Source: Candidatus Nanosynbacter sp. TM7-076 (lineage in GTDB: Bacteria; Patescibacteriota; Saccharimonadia; Saccharimonadales; Saccharimonadaceae). From it: a stretch of 64,000 nucleotides of DNA. A program made the translations under genes and the position numbers. How positions within the stretch are numbered: the stretch's first letter is position 1; every line of letters begins with the position of its first letter. The DNA lies in the NCBI RefSeq assembly GCF_022828325.1, contig NZ_JAJQJS010000003.1, forward strand, positions 34,481 to 98,480. The letters run 5' to 3'. Below the pieces are notes generated by a model. The model did not search any database and was not told where the DNA came from. It saw only the letters and a program-made list of their open reading frames with translations. Positions 20,422 through 29,295 of the stretch are shown here, piece by piece.

Positions 20422-21813
20422 GTGAAGAAAAAAGTACCAAAATTCATTGAGCAATCATTAGCCCGAGTCGCTAATCTTTATAGCTTTGAGCCGGTTCACG
20501 TGTTGGAGAAAATCGACGAAAGCTTGACGCCGAATATGCGAGCTTTGCGCCTGGCTATGACGATTGCCGAGCAGCTTCTGAGCATGGGCGTGGTGGCGCG
20601 CGATGTGGTTCGTATGGCGCAAGGAATTACGCGGACATATTGCCGCAGACCCGTTCACGTGGACGTGAGCTACACTTTGGTGACAATTTCTCAAGACCGC
20701 GGAGTTAGCCATGAGCCTTTGACAATGGCGCGAGTTATCGTTCCTGACGACCCTAATTATCAATTGATTCAAGCATTGCAATTATTAGCCCTCGACATTC
20801 GTCGCAAGCAACTTTCTCTGGAAGAAGCCGAAGAACGATTGCAACAAATACTCAAAAAACCCACCGAACATTCCCGACTAGTCGTTTACGCGGCGGGCGG
20901 ATTAGTGAGCGCGGGTTCCGTCATTCTATACGGCGGCAGTTTACTCATGGCATCAATCGCGTTTCTGCTCGGATTCCTGGCAACTGGATTACTGAGGTGG
21001 CTGGGGCGTATTGGCGCGCCGTTGTTTTATTCGCAAGCCCTCGTGGCGATTTTCGTAACATTGGTGGCGGCGGGCGCAGCTTGGTGTAGCAATTATATGG
21101 GGCTAAGCGTCAATGCAACATTGTTGGTTATCAGCGGCATCGTTTTATTAGTCGCGGGACTAATGTTTGTCGGTGCATTCCAGGACGCAATCGACGAATA
21201 TTACATGACCGCCAACGCCAGATTATTAAAAGTCGTAATGGCGACGGGCGGCGTAATTGCTGGCGTGATGGTCGGATTATACATTGCGACAAAATTTGGC
21301 GTAACATTCCCAGCAACACCAGATCGATTGACATTAGCAGACAAGCACACTCAGTATTTGGGGGCTGGAATTATCGCAGCGGCGTTCGTTCTGAGGAATC
21401 ATTCTCGATTTTTAGGGATGATCATTTCTGGATTGATCGCAATTTTCGGCTGGTGGATTTCACGATTAGCCATGAGTTTTGGCTTTGATATCGTAACAGC
21501 AAGCGGCATCGCGGCGGCGGTAATTGGGCTGGTCGCAGTTATGACTTCCAGATTATGGAAATTCCCTTCCCTGGCGATTATTGCGGCGGGAATCGTACCG
21601 TTGGTTCCTGGATTATCACTTTACAACGGATTAATGGGCGTCGTCCTATATCCACCAAACAGCGCAAACTTTCTGCCAGCCCTGGCCATCTTAGCGCGAG
21701 CAATCCTCATCGGCGTAGCGGTAGCAATTGGCGCATCATTCGGCAACATCGTCGGTCGCCCAATTCGCCGACAATTCATCAATTTATTCCGTCGCAACAC
21801 GCAAGCATCATGA
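20422..21813 (+). CDS. Threonine/serine exporter family protein (ThrE-like)
   Basis: The protein is 463 aa. The N-terminal soluble DUF1212 part contains RALRLAMTIAEQLLSMGVVARDVVRMAQ, here shortened in comparison with known exporters. It is followed by about ten hydrophobic segments in two blocks (ThrE and ThrE_2). Known homologues export Thr/Ser; the substrate here is unproven. GTG start: TACACT at 20409-20414 ends 7 nt upstream, a leaderless pattern. The stop overlaps the next ATG (ATGA). Confidence 0.8.
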   Translation: MKKKVPKFIEQSLARVANLYSFEPVHVLEKIDESLTPNMRALRLAMTIAEQLLSMGVVARDVVRMAQGITRTYCRRPVHVDVSYTLVTISQDRGVSHEPLTMARVIVPDDPNYQLIQALQLLALDIRRKQLSLEEAEERLQQILKKPTEHSRLVVYAAGGLVSAGSVILYGGSLLMASIAFLLGFLATGLLRWLGRIGAPLFYSQALVAIFVTLVAAGAAWCSNYMGLSVNATLLVISGIVLLVAGLMFVGAFQDAIDEYYMTANARLLKVVMATGGVIAGVMVGLYIATKFGVTFPATPDRLTLADKHTQYLGAGIIAAAFVLRNHSRFLGMIISGLIAIFGWWISRLAMSFGFDIVTASGIAAAVIGLVAVMTSRLWKFPSLAIIAAGIVPLVPGLSLYNGLMGVVLYPPNSANFLPALAILARAILIGVAVAIGASFGNIVGRPIRRQFINLFRRNTQAS

Positions 21814-22286
21814 AAAATAACCCAAAATTCATTGGACTGTCAGACTCGCGATTATTCCATATGCGCGGAGTGGCATACAAATCTTACAATCTGGCTCGCG
21901 AGGTCTTCAATATGAAAGAAGACGTGGCGCGCAGCTTATTTGTGATGGGATTAACACATGACTTTGCCTACGCTTTTGTTGAAAATCAGACGGATCACGA
22001 ACATGAAGGCGGCAGGATATTAGAACTATCTGGCTTCAATTGGGCTGAGGCTGTGTTTGATCACGGAGATCCTGACGTAGACGATTGGACGGATGAATTG
22101 CTTATCTTAAACTTGGCAGACATGACAACTAGCCCAGACGGCAAGCCGATAACCACAAACCAACGATTGGAAGATATTGAAAATAGATATGGCACAGATA
22201 GTGTTCAGGCGACAAAAGCGCGCAAATTGACCAAACGAATCAAAGAAGAACTTGCCAAACGAAACCTAACAATCCCAAACTTATAA
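21810..22286 (+). CDS. HD-domain protein
   Basis: The protein is 158 aa. GLTHDFAYAF and DHEHEGGRIL carry the His-Asp and further His expected of an HD metal-dependent phosphohydrolase, and LNLADMTTSPDG supplies a later Asp. The substrate is unknown. I start it at the ATG at 21810 that overlaps the exporter stop by 4 bp; a longer in-frame extension to 21555 only runs antisense to exporter sequence and has no ribosome site. It is translationally coupled to the exporter. Confidence 0.75.
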   Translation: MKNNPKFIGLSDSRLFHMRGVAYKSYNLAREVFNMKEDVARSLFVMGLTHDFAYAFVENQTDHEHEGGRILELSGFNWAEAVFDHGDPDVDDWTDELLILNLADMTTSPDGKPITTNQRLEDIENRYGTDSVQATKARKLTKRIKEELAKRNLTIPNL

Positions 22287-22308
22287 ACCCGAAATTTAGC
22301 CAAACAAA

Positions 22309-22333
22309 AATCCCCGGATTCGCTCCGGGGATT
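22309..22333. terminator. Bidirectional terminator between the HD gene and fusA
   Basis: AATCCCCGG-ATTCGCT-CCGGGGATT with T-runs on both strands serves the convergent HD gene (+) and fusA (-). Confidence 0.9.
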
Positions 22334-22349
22334 TTTTATGAGGTAGAGA

Positions 22350-24440
22350 TTATTTATTTCGCTTTTCGATAATCTCTTGTGCAACGTTTGGTGGAACTTC
22401 CTCGTATTGAGCCAATTCCATCGTTGAAGCAGCGCGACCTTGAGACATTGAGCGAATGTCCGATGTGTAGCCGAACATATTTGCTAATGGCACAAATGCC
22501 TTAATCAACTTAGCGCCACCCATCAAGTCTTCCATAGCGTCGATACGTCCGCGACGTGAGTTAAGGTCACCGATGATGTCACCCATGAAGTCTTCTGGTG
22601 TAGTAACTTCAACCTTCATAACTGGCTCGAGCAAGATTGGGTTAGCTTGCTTAATACCTTCACGAGCAGCTATCGAACCTGCCAATGAGAACGCCAATTC
22701 TGAGGAGTCGACATCGTGGTATGAACCATCGTAAAGTGTAGCCTTAACGTCAACAACTGGATAGCCAGCAATAACACCGCCTTCCAATGTTTCGCGAATA
22801 CCCTTCATTACGGCTGGGCGATATTCCTGAGGAACCACACCACCCTTAATTTCATCAACGAATTCAAAGCCCTTACCAGTCTCATTCGGCTCAAAGCGAA
22901 CCCAAACGTCACCATATTGACCGCGACCACCAGACTGCTTAGCGTGCTTACCTTGAACTTCAGAGCGACCCTTGATGCTTTCGCGGAAGGCAACCTGAGG
23001 TTCACCGATGTTGGCTTCAACCTTAAATTCGCGCTTCATACGATCGATAAGAATGTCTAGGTGTAACTCACCCATTCCTGACATAATTGTCTGACCTGTT
23101 TCTTCGTCTGTGTGAATTCGGAAAGTTGGGTCTTCTTCAGCCAAGCGCTGCAATGCCAACGCCATTTTTTCCTGGTCAGCCTTTGATTTTGGCTCAACCG
23201 CAATCGATACTGGTGGCTCTGGGAATTCAATTGACTCAAGAGCAATTGGATGAGCTACGTCAGACAACGTGTTACCAGTTGCAGTGGACTTCAGACCAAC
23301 CACAGCGGCGATGTCGCCAGCTTCAACCTTGCTAATTTCTTCACGCTTGTCAGCAAACATACGAACAATTCGTCCGATTCGCTCTTTCTCGCCAGTCGTC
23401 GTGTTAAGCACGTAGCTTCCTGAGTTCAAAACGCCAGAATAGACACGAACGAAGATCAATTTACCAACAAATGGGTCGGCAGCAATCTTAAACGCCAAAG
23501 CAGACAAAGGCTCCTTATCTGATGGCTTGCGACTAACTTCATCACCAGTCTTTGGATTCTTACCCCAAATTTCATCAACGTCTAGCGGGCTTGGCAAGAA
23601 GTCAACCATCAAGTCAAGCAACTTCTCAACGATCACACCGCGACCGTCACCACCAGTAACTAGGTAAAAGTCACCAGCCAAAACGCGCTTACGTAGAGCC
23701 ATTTTTAGCTCGTCAACGGTAATAGCTTCTTCGCCCTGCTCCAAGAACTTCATAGTAAGTTCGTCATCAGCCTCAACAGCGTTTTCGACCAACAGAGAAC
23801 GTGCGTTCTTAGCTTTTTCAAGCATATCAGCTGGAATTTCACCAACTTTAAGCTCGTGATCTGTGTAGTCGTCGTAGGTGTAAGCCTTCATGTCAATCAA
23901 GTCGACAACACCGTGGATGGTCTTTTCAAAACCAATTGGCAAGTGAACCGGGAAAGCCTGCTTACTCAAGCGGTTGTGAATTGACTCTAGAGATTTGTAG
24001 AAGTCACCACCGGTCTGGTTGATCTTGTTAACGAAACAAATACGTGGCACGCCATACTTATTGGCCTGACGCCAAACAGTTTCAGACTGAGCTTCAACAC
24101 CCATCTTACCGTCAAAGACCGTAACTGCACCGTCAAGCACGCGCAAACTACGCTCAACCTCAGCGGTAAAGTCAATGTGCCCTGGGGTGTCGATAATGTT
24201 AATCTTGTGATCTTTCCAGAAACAAGTCACAGCAGCTGACGTAATAGTAATACCACGCTCTTTCTCCTGTGCCATCCAGTCGGTGGTAGCACCGTCACCT
24301 TCACCACGAACCACACCGATCTTATGTGTCAAGCCAGTGCGGTACAAAATACCCTCAGTTGTCGTCGTTTTACCGGCGTCAATATGGGCAATAATACCAA
24401 TATTTCTAAAATTCTTTAGCGGAACATGCGTCTCTGCCAT
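22350..24440 (-). CDS. fusA: Elongation factor G
   Basis: The protein is 696 aa and has all five EF-G domains. G1 is AHIDAGKTT and G3 is DTPGHID; G4 reads NKIN where GTPases almost always have NKxD (the codon AAC at 24018-24020 replaces Asp). Domain IV/V segments such as [16 protein letters not shown] are normal. It catalyses translocation and ribosome recycling. It lies behind a protease and yajQ and not directly after rpsG as in the classical str operon. AAGGAAA precedes the ATG. Confidence 0.97.
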   Translation of the reverse strand: MAETHVPLKNFRNIGIIAHIDAGKTTTTEGILYRTGLTHKIGVVRGEGDGATTDWMAQEKERGITITSAAVTCFWKDHKINIIDTPGHIDFTAEVERSLRVLDGAVTVFDGKMGVEAQSETVWRQANKYGVPRICFVNKINQTGGDFYKSLESIHNRLSKQAFPVHLPIGFEKTIHGVVDLIDMKAYTYDDYTDHELKVGEIPADMLEKAKNARSLLVENAVEADDELTMKFLEQGEEAITVDELKMALRKRVLAGDFYLVTGGDGRGVIVEKLLDLMVDFLPSPLDVDEIWGKNPKTGDEVSRKPSDKEPLSALAFKIAADPFVGKLIFVRVYSGVLNSGSYVLNTTTGEKERIGRIVRMFADKREEISKVEAGDIAAVVGLKSTATGNTLSDVAHPIALESIEFPEPPVSIAVEPKSKADQEKMALALQRLAEEDPTFRIHTDEETGQTIMSGMGELHLDILIDRMKREFKVEANIGEPQVAFRESIKGRSEVQGKHAKQSGGRGQYGDVWVRFEPNETGKGFEFVDEIKGGVVPQEYRPAVMKGIRETLEGGVIAGYPVVDVKATLYDGSYHDVDSSELAFSLAGSIAAREGIKQANPILLEPVMKVEVTTPEDFMGDIIGDLNSRRGRIDAMEDLMGGAKLIKAFVPLANMFGYTSDIRSMSQGRAASTMELAQYEEVPPNVAQEIIEKRNK

Positions 24441-24544
24441 AAATTTTCCTTTATATTACGTTAATTTGCCGAGATTTTTGGTCAATTTTTTGGCACCAAA
24501 AAACTACTCTTGCGTTTTATTATATCAGTTATCTATGTTTTTGA

Positions 24545-27022
24545 CTAGCTCTGAGCCGGAGGATTTTTAGACTCGTTGTCGTTCTGAGCTGGCGCCGCAG
24601 GCGGATAGTTAGCCGGAGGCTGTTGCATAGGCGGCTGCGCGTACGTTGGTGGATATTGACCAGGTTGCTGTTGATAGTAATTTTGTTGCGGATATTGTTG
24701 TTGCGGCGGAATTGGCTGCTGATAAGGTTGCTGCGGATACTGAGACTGCTGCGGGAATTGTCCAGCGACAGGATATGGATAGGCATTCATCTTACGTCGA
24801 TTACTGACAGAAACGGCGATTGCGATAATTGACACTGTTAAGAATAATGCCCCCGTTGAAAGAATCACCACAACCACGATTATAACTGTAGTGTTATTTT
24901 CTGATTCGCTCGCACTGGCTTCTGCGCTAGACGCCTCGCTTTCCGTAGAATCATCCGGAGTATTGGATGAAACTTCGATCATCTTTGCTACTAAATAATT
25001 GTCGGGGTATTTTTTATCCAATTGTTCAAATTTAGCTTTTGCCTGAGAATATTTACCTTGAGAAAAACTCTCCAAGCCATCTTTCCAGAGCTTAGTCAAT
25101 TCGCCGTTTGCCGATAACACAACATTATTTTTCTTCGCCATAGTCTTCAGATCGGCGATATCACGGAATATTCCCTCTCCAAAGCAAGAATTGTTATGTT
25201 CTCTCCTGTTCGCGCAGGACGAGCCGCCGTAAGTATTCAATCCAATCTGCTTGCCATTCTCATCGAATGCCGGACCACCACTGTTACCCGCCGCAATTTG
25301 CGCACTCATTGAAAACAGCTTATGGCCACCCGCGTCACTGCCCGAACCAGAAACATCACCTTGAGTAACAGTTGGGACGGTCTTGCTCTTCTTTGTATTT
25401 ACGCCATCGTCGACAATCGCTGGATAACCAATCGCCGTCACCCGATCGCCTCTAGAAATCTTAGAGCTATCACCTAGCTCTACCGCTGGAAATCGCCCTT
25501 CAACCTTCAGAATCGCCACATCACTTTTATCGCTATTCAGATCCATCCCGCGGCCCTTCAAATCAACTTCCGCGTCAATTTTCTTAGCTGGAATGTTAGT
25601 CTTCGTCTTTTTCCACTTAAGATTGCCCGAACCGTCATCTTCGCGCGCAATAGGTTCGCTTGAGGTCTGGATAACGTAATCGTATCGATCGTTTTGCGAG
25701 CGTATATTATCGGCAGGAACCTGATTGATAAGACCGAGAATTGCCGCTTGCGCACTCTGGTCGCCGCCATTAGCCTTATTTGCCAAATCCCGAAGCGTCT
25801 CTCGAGTCACGTAGCCCGCATCTACCACAAACTGTATATATTTGTTCATGTTCTCTTGAGTATTAATGCCCATGATCATGCTTTGGTTCGAGACCTCAGT
25901 CACATGCCCATTTGTAGCAATGTAGCCATCGTCAGAAACAATCGATCCACTACCAATTCCACCCGTGCACAAGCCATTCAGCTGCATACTCGCACCATTC
26001 TGCGCCGTATAAATCATATCAGCACAACGATATGTTCCCACGCGGACCGTAGCAATTTGATTCCTTGCCACCACTTTAATAACAGAATCTTCGTCTAGTT
26101 CATCCAAAGTATTTGTAGTGTCTTTATCTTCTGAGAAATTTTCCGCCTTAGTTTCGGTCTTAGCTATCGTAGCGGAAGCCACTTGCGTCTCACTATTGCC
26201 ATCAGCCCTAACCAAGTAGCTACTGTCTGGATTCTGGAAAGTAACCTTAGGAACCAGCGCCTCCAGCTGGTCAATATACGGCTGCGTGTACGAATTCTTG
26301 CTCAATGCAAAAATCGTCATCCAGTAAGGTCTGCCGTTCTGAATTGTCAAATAAGTTATTTTTTCACCAGTTTTCTGCCACTTGCCGTCAATAGTGCTTC
26401 CGTAATCGACGACCATTTTCTTAAACTTCCGTCCAGAAATCGTTGCGTCGCTAGTGTGATATTTTAAGTTAGGATTATCCTTTTTCTGCTTGTTGATATC
26501 ACCCTGAAGCATTAAGTCCAAATCTGAATATTTCTTCGTGTCTTTATATTCTTCAGGCATCGTTGATCGATCAAAATAAGCTTTTTTGCGCGAAGTTACG
26601 ATTGAGAAGTCTGGCATAATCTTCCTAAACGAAAACTTCTCTTCTTCCTCCTTCGGCTTTTCTGAACCTTTTCGGAAATGTAATCGCAAAATCGCATAAG
26701 CGCGGCTTTCTTTCAATTCATCATCGGTATACGTAGTGGCACTATACTGCTTTTCATTAGAGTCTTTATTTAAGACGTGACCTTCGCCAGTAAAAATGCT
26801 CTTGTCATACCGAATCGAATAGCCGTATTTGGAAACGACTTTTTGCAAACTCTTAGCATCTTCTTCGGCAAAAATCTTCTGGATCTTCTTTTTTGCGATT
26901 TTACTAACTCCGGAAGAGCGGTTATTATTAACGACAATTAGCCCAACTATAACAGAGACTAAGAAAACTACACCCAGAACGATGGCTGCAATTTTTAATT
27001 TCTTCATTGACTTCTGATTCAT
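24545..27022 (-). CDS. Membrane-anchored trypsin-like serine protease with Pro/Gln-rich tail
   Basis: The protein is 825 aa. A TM helix (about residues 8-31) is followed by a roughly 300-residue region of unknown fold. A chymotrypsin-fold protease follows, with His in TNGHV, Asp in SDVAILKV and Ser in AAGNSGGPAFDENG. Then come a TPR-like stretch (FSQGKYSQAKAKFEQLDKKY), a Ser/Glu linker, a second TM (IIVVVVILSTGALFLTVS) and about 85 residues rich in P, Q and Y. It resembles HtrA/DegP only in the protease core, and no PDZ domain is apparent. The protease domain should be outside the cell, possibly acting on surface proteins (inference). GGAG lies 5 nt before the ATG. Confidence 0.85.
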   Translation of the reverse strand: MNQKSMKKLKIAAIVLGVVFLVSVIVGLIVVNNNRSSGVSKIAKKKIQKIFAEEDAKSLQKVVSKYGYSIRYDKSIFTGEGHVLNKDSNEKQYSATTYTDDELKESRAYAILRLHFRKGSEKPKEEEEKFSFRKIMPDFSIVTSRKKAYFDRSTMPEEYKDTKKYSDLDLMLQGDINKQKKDNPNLKYHTSDATISGRKFKKMVVDYGSTIDGKWQKTGEKITYLTIQNGRPYWMTIFALSKNSYTQPYIDQLEALVPKVTFQNPDSSYLVRADGNSETQVASATIAKTETKAENFSEDKDTTNTLDELDEDSVIKVVARNQIATVRVGTYRCADMIYTAQNGASMQLNGLCTGGIGSGSIVSDDGYIATNGHVTEVSNQSMIMGINTQENMNKYIQFVVDAGYVTRETLRDLANKANGGDQSAQAAILGLINQVPADNIRSQNDRYDYVIQTSSEPIAREDDGSGNLKWKKTKTNIPAKKIDAEVDLKGRGMDLNSDKSDVAILKVEGRFPAVELGDSSKISRGDRVTAIGYPAIVDDGVNTKKSKTVPTVTQGDVSGSGSDAGGHKLFSMSAQIAAGNSGGPAFDENGKQIGLNTYGGSSCANRREHNNSCFGEGIFRDIADLKTMAKKNNVVLSANGELTKLWKDGLESFSQGKYSQAKAKFEQLDKKYPDNYLVAKMIEVSSNTPDDSTESEASSAEASASESENNTTVIIVVVVILSTGALFLTVSIIAIAVSVSNRRKMNAYPYPVAGQFPQQSQYPQQPYQQPIPPQQQYPQQNYYQQQPGQYPPTYAQPPMQQPPANYPPAAPAQNDNESKNPPAQS

Positions 27023-27034
27023 ACTGCTCCAATC

Positions 27035-27529
27035 CTAACGATAATTTACAAATTGCAAAGGCGTGTCATAATCACTTTCCCGCAATAAACTAATAACCTT
27101 TTGCAGCTCATCCTTCGATGCAGAAGTAACACGAACGAGGTCGCCCTGGATTTGCGGCTTAGCTTTCGGCGCATTAGCGCGAATATCAGCGGCAATTTGC
27201 TTCGCCGTCGGCTGATCAAGACCTTGCTTGAACGGAATCTCCCAGGTCGTCTTCAAATTCGAAACAACTTTCTCTTTTGATAAATCCAAAACTTTGCTTG
27301 ATTGACCGCGCCCCGCCAATTTTTTACGAACAATATCTAGAACGGCGTCAACTTGCCAATCGCTGTCGCCCGTAATCTTCAAACCTTTCTTATCATCCAG
27401 CCAATCAATTGCCGCGCTCGTCCCCTTAAAATCATAACGCCCTTGAATCTCTTTTTCGGCCTGCATGAAAACATTATTCATCTCAGCCTTGTCAATTTCT
27501 GACACAATATCAAACGAAAAACTCGCCAT
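27035..27529 (-). CDS. yajQ: YajQ family nucleotide-binding protein
   Basis: The protein is 164 aa with the family's MASFSFDIVSEIDKAEMNN start and GRYDFKGTSA motif. YajQ proteins bind RNA, nucleotides or, in Xanthomonas, c-di-GMP; the role here is unknown. AGGAGG precedes the ATG. It is preceded by the rpsG terminator and its own TATAAT, so it is transcribed apart from rpsL-rpsG. Confidence 0.93.
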   Translation of the reverse strand: MASFSFDIVSEIDKAEMNNVFMQAEKEIQGRYDFKGTSAAIDWLDDKKGLKITGDSDWQVDAVLDIVRKKLAGRGQSSKVLDLSKEKVVSNLKTTWEIPFKQGLDQPTAKQIAADIRANAPKAKPQIQGDLVRVTSASKDELQKVISLLRESDYDTPLQFVNYR

Positions 27530-27560
27530 CTTCCCTCCTAATTTTTTCTATTATACCAAA

Positions 27561-27586
27561 AAAATCGCCCCGTTTAGAGCGATTTT
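27561..27586 (-). terminator. Terminator of the rpsL-rpsG operon
   Basis: AAAATCGC and GCGATTTT arms around TCTAAACGGG, followed by a T-run on the minus strand, 24 bp after the rpsG stop. Confidence 0.85.
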
Positions 27587-27609
27587 CTGATTTTGCTTTC
27601 AGGCAATAA

Positions 27610-28089
27610 TTAGCCGCGAGCAAAGTGCGCAAAGGCGCGGTTAGCTTCAGCCATCTTATGCGTGTCTTCCTTCTTCTTGAAGGCAGCACCAGCTTCATTG
27701 TAAGCGTCAACAATTTCCAATGCCAAACGCTGTGAATATGGCATTCCGTTGCGAGCACGGGCCGCTTGAACTAGCCAACTAAACGCATAGTGCAATTGAC
27801 GATGTCCCTGAACTGGGAATGGAATCTGGTAGTTAGCACCACCAACGCGGCGAGATTTAACCTCAAAGCTTGGGCTAACGTTCTTCAATGCTTTTTCAAA
27901 CACTGCCAATGGATCTTCAGAATCCAATTTCTTAGCAGCAGTTTCTAAGGCTGTGTAAACAGCGCGCTCAGCTGCCAACTTTTTACCGTCTAACATTGAC
28001 TTGTTGATCAAACGCTGAACTAGTACACTTTGGTATCGGCGATCAGGCTTAAGTTCACGCTGCAACTTCTTGGTAACTTTACGAGGCAT
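27610..28089 (-). CDS. rpsG: 30S ribosomal protein uS7
   Basis: The protein is 159 aa. MPRKVTKKLQRELKPDRRYQ and GGANYQIPFPVQGHRQLHYA are typical. It organises the 30S head and E-site. It lies 2 bp after rpsL. Confidence 0.98.
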   Translation of the reverse strand: MPRKVTKKLQRELKPDRRYQSVLVQRLINKSMLDGKKLAAERAVYTALETAAKKLDSEDPLAVFEKALKNVSPSFEVKSRRVGGANYQIPFPVQGHRQLHYAFSWLVQAARARNGMPYSQRLALEIVDAYNEAGAAFKKKEDTHKMAEANRAFAHFARG

Positions 28090-28091
28090 GA

Positions 28092-28505
28092 TTATTTATC
28101 CCCTTTCTTTGTACCGTACTTAGAGCGACCCTTCTTACGGTTGTTGACACCTTGAAGGTCAAGTGCACCACGTACGATGTGATAACGCACACCTGGAAGG
28201 TCAGGCACACGACCACCGCGGATCAAGACCACAGCGTGCTCCTGCAAGTTGTGACCTTCACCACCGATGTACGCCCAAACTTCATAGCCGTTGTTCAATT
28301 TAACACGAGCAACTTTACGCAAAGCTGAGTTTGGTTTCTTTGGCGTCTTAGTCGTCACACGCACACAAACACCACGCTTAAGAGGTGCATTCTGGTCGTA
28401 ATAACGTGTTTTTAGGGCGTTATGAATACGACCTAGTGCTGGCGACTTGGACTTTTTCTTAGCCGTTTGGCGCGGTTTGCGCACCAATTGGTTGATTGTT
28501 GGCAT
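28092..28505 (-). CDS. rpsL: 30S ribosomal protein uS12
   Basis: The protein is 137 aa. [18 protein letters not shown] holds the decoding-site Lys of the streptomycin-sensitive type, and [15 protein letters not shown] contains the Asp modified in many bacteria. AAGGAG lies close to the ATG. It is first of a two-gene operon with a long leader. Confidence 0.98.
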   Translation of the reverse strand: MPTINQLVRKPRQTAKKKSKSPALGRIHNALKTRYYDQNAPLKRGVCVRVTTKTPKKPNSALRKVARVKLNNGYEVWAYIGGEGHNLQEHAVVLIRGGRVPDLPGVRYHIVRGALDLQGVNNRKKGRSKYGTKKGDK

Positions 28506-28686
28506 CCAATTTCTCCTTGGTTGATTTACTAATTATGGCAATTTGCCTTACGGTTTGGATTCAGCAACTCCTCTCCGTGTCTATACCTTTTCCGCCGAGA
28601 TTGCAGTCTGTACACATTCAAACCACCGCGCACTCCGAAAAGAGGAAACTCTGTGTCTATTCTAGCACAGATTTCGTAAAAGTAAA
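28506..28686 (-). promoter_or_regulatory. rpsL promoter and about 150-nt leader
   Basis: On the minus strand an extended -10, TGCTAGAAT (box 28659-28664), lies 17 bp from a weak TTTTAC. The leader contains GGTTTG and CAAACC segments that could pair at long range. No coding sequence is seen, so it is a candidate ribosomal-protein control leader. Confidence 0.6.
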
Positions 28687-28777
28687 ATCGCCACTTATTT
28701 ATACAAAAAACAGAGTGCTCATTGTCAGAGATGAATTACTTGCACAGATTAGACATAACTTGTCGCGCATACTTGCC

Positions 28778-29089
28778 CTAATCCATAACCTCCACTAGGA
28801 ATATTTTCTTTTCAAAGCCGCCGCGTTTTTCTGCTTTTTCTGCGCGAATTTTTTCCAATTCTTCCGCGGTACAACTATGCAGGCTTGCGAGAGCATAGAC
28901 TACTTCCATGATATCGGCAAGCTCATCAGTATTTTTATCTTTTTTATATTCCTCAACTTCTTCGACTAGCTTTTTTGTAAGCTCCACGGCGTATTCGTCT
29001 GCTGTAAGTATTTTGTGAGTTGGCTTTTGCCCATTGGTCTTAATGATTTCCAAAATTTTATCGCGGACAAGTTTGTTATATACTGGCAT
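28778..29089 (-). CDS. MazG-like / phosphoribosyl-ATP pyrophosphohydrolase-like protein
   Basis: The protein is 103 aa. MPVYNKLVRDKILEIIKTNG is the signature start of this small all-alpha NTP pyrophosphatase family, and EEVEEY with DELADIMEVV gives the ExxE and ExxD metal ligands. The substrate is unknown (a (d)NTP is likely). AAAGGAGG precedes the ATG. It is co-oriented with rpoC but separated from it by a hairpin. Confidence 0.85.
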   Translation of the reverse strand: MPVYNKLVRDKILEIIKTNGQKPTHKILTADEYAVELTKKLVEEVEEYKKDKNTDELADIMEVVYALASLHSCTAEELEKIRAEKAEKRGGFEKKIFLVEVMD

Positions 29090-29237
29090 AAAACCTCCTT
29101 TAATTGTTTATTACGTTGCTTACGGCATTTATGAGCGGCGTATATTCGTCATACGTATTATCATATCTAAACTACAAAAGCCTACGATAGCTCCTAAGCC
29201 GCCGATAGATATAAAAAATGAATCACTCTAATATACA

Positions 29238-29267
29238 ATTCTCCCCCTGTTGCAGGAGGGGGAGAAT
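29238..29267 (-). terminator. Probable terminator after rpoC
   Basis: ATTCTCCCCC and GGGGGAGAAT, a 10-bp perfect stem about 30 bp after the rpoC stop. The trailing T-run is weak (TTGTATATT). Confidence 0.65.
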
Positions 29268-29295
29268 AGTGTATGGTTGACGGAACTAAATGTGA

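Noticed and set aside
21555-22286. Long 243-aa frame ending in the HD gene
   Set aside because: The first 85 codons overlap the ThrE-like exporter in another frame and lack a ribosome site; the ATG at 21810 is better.
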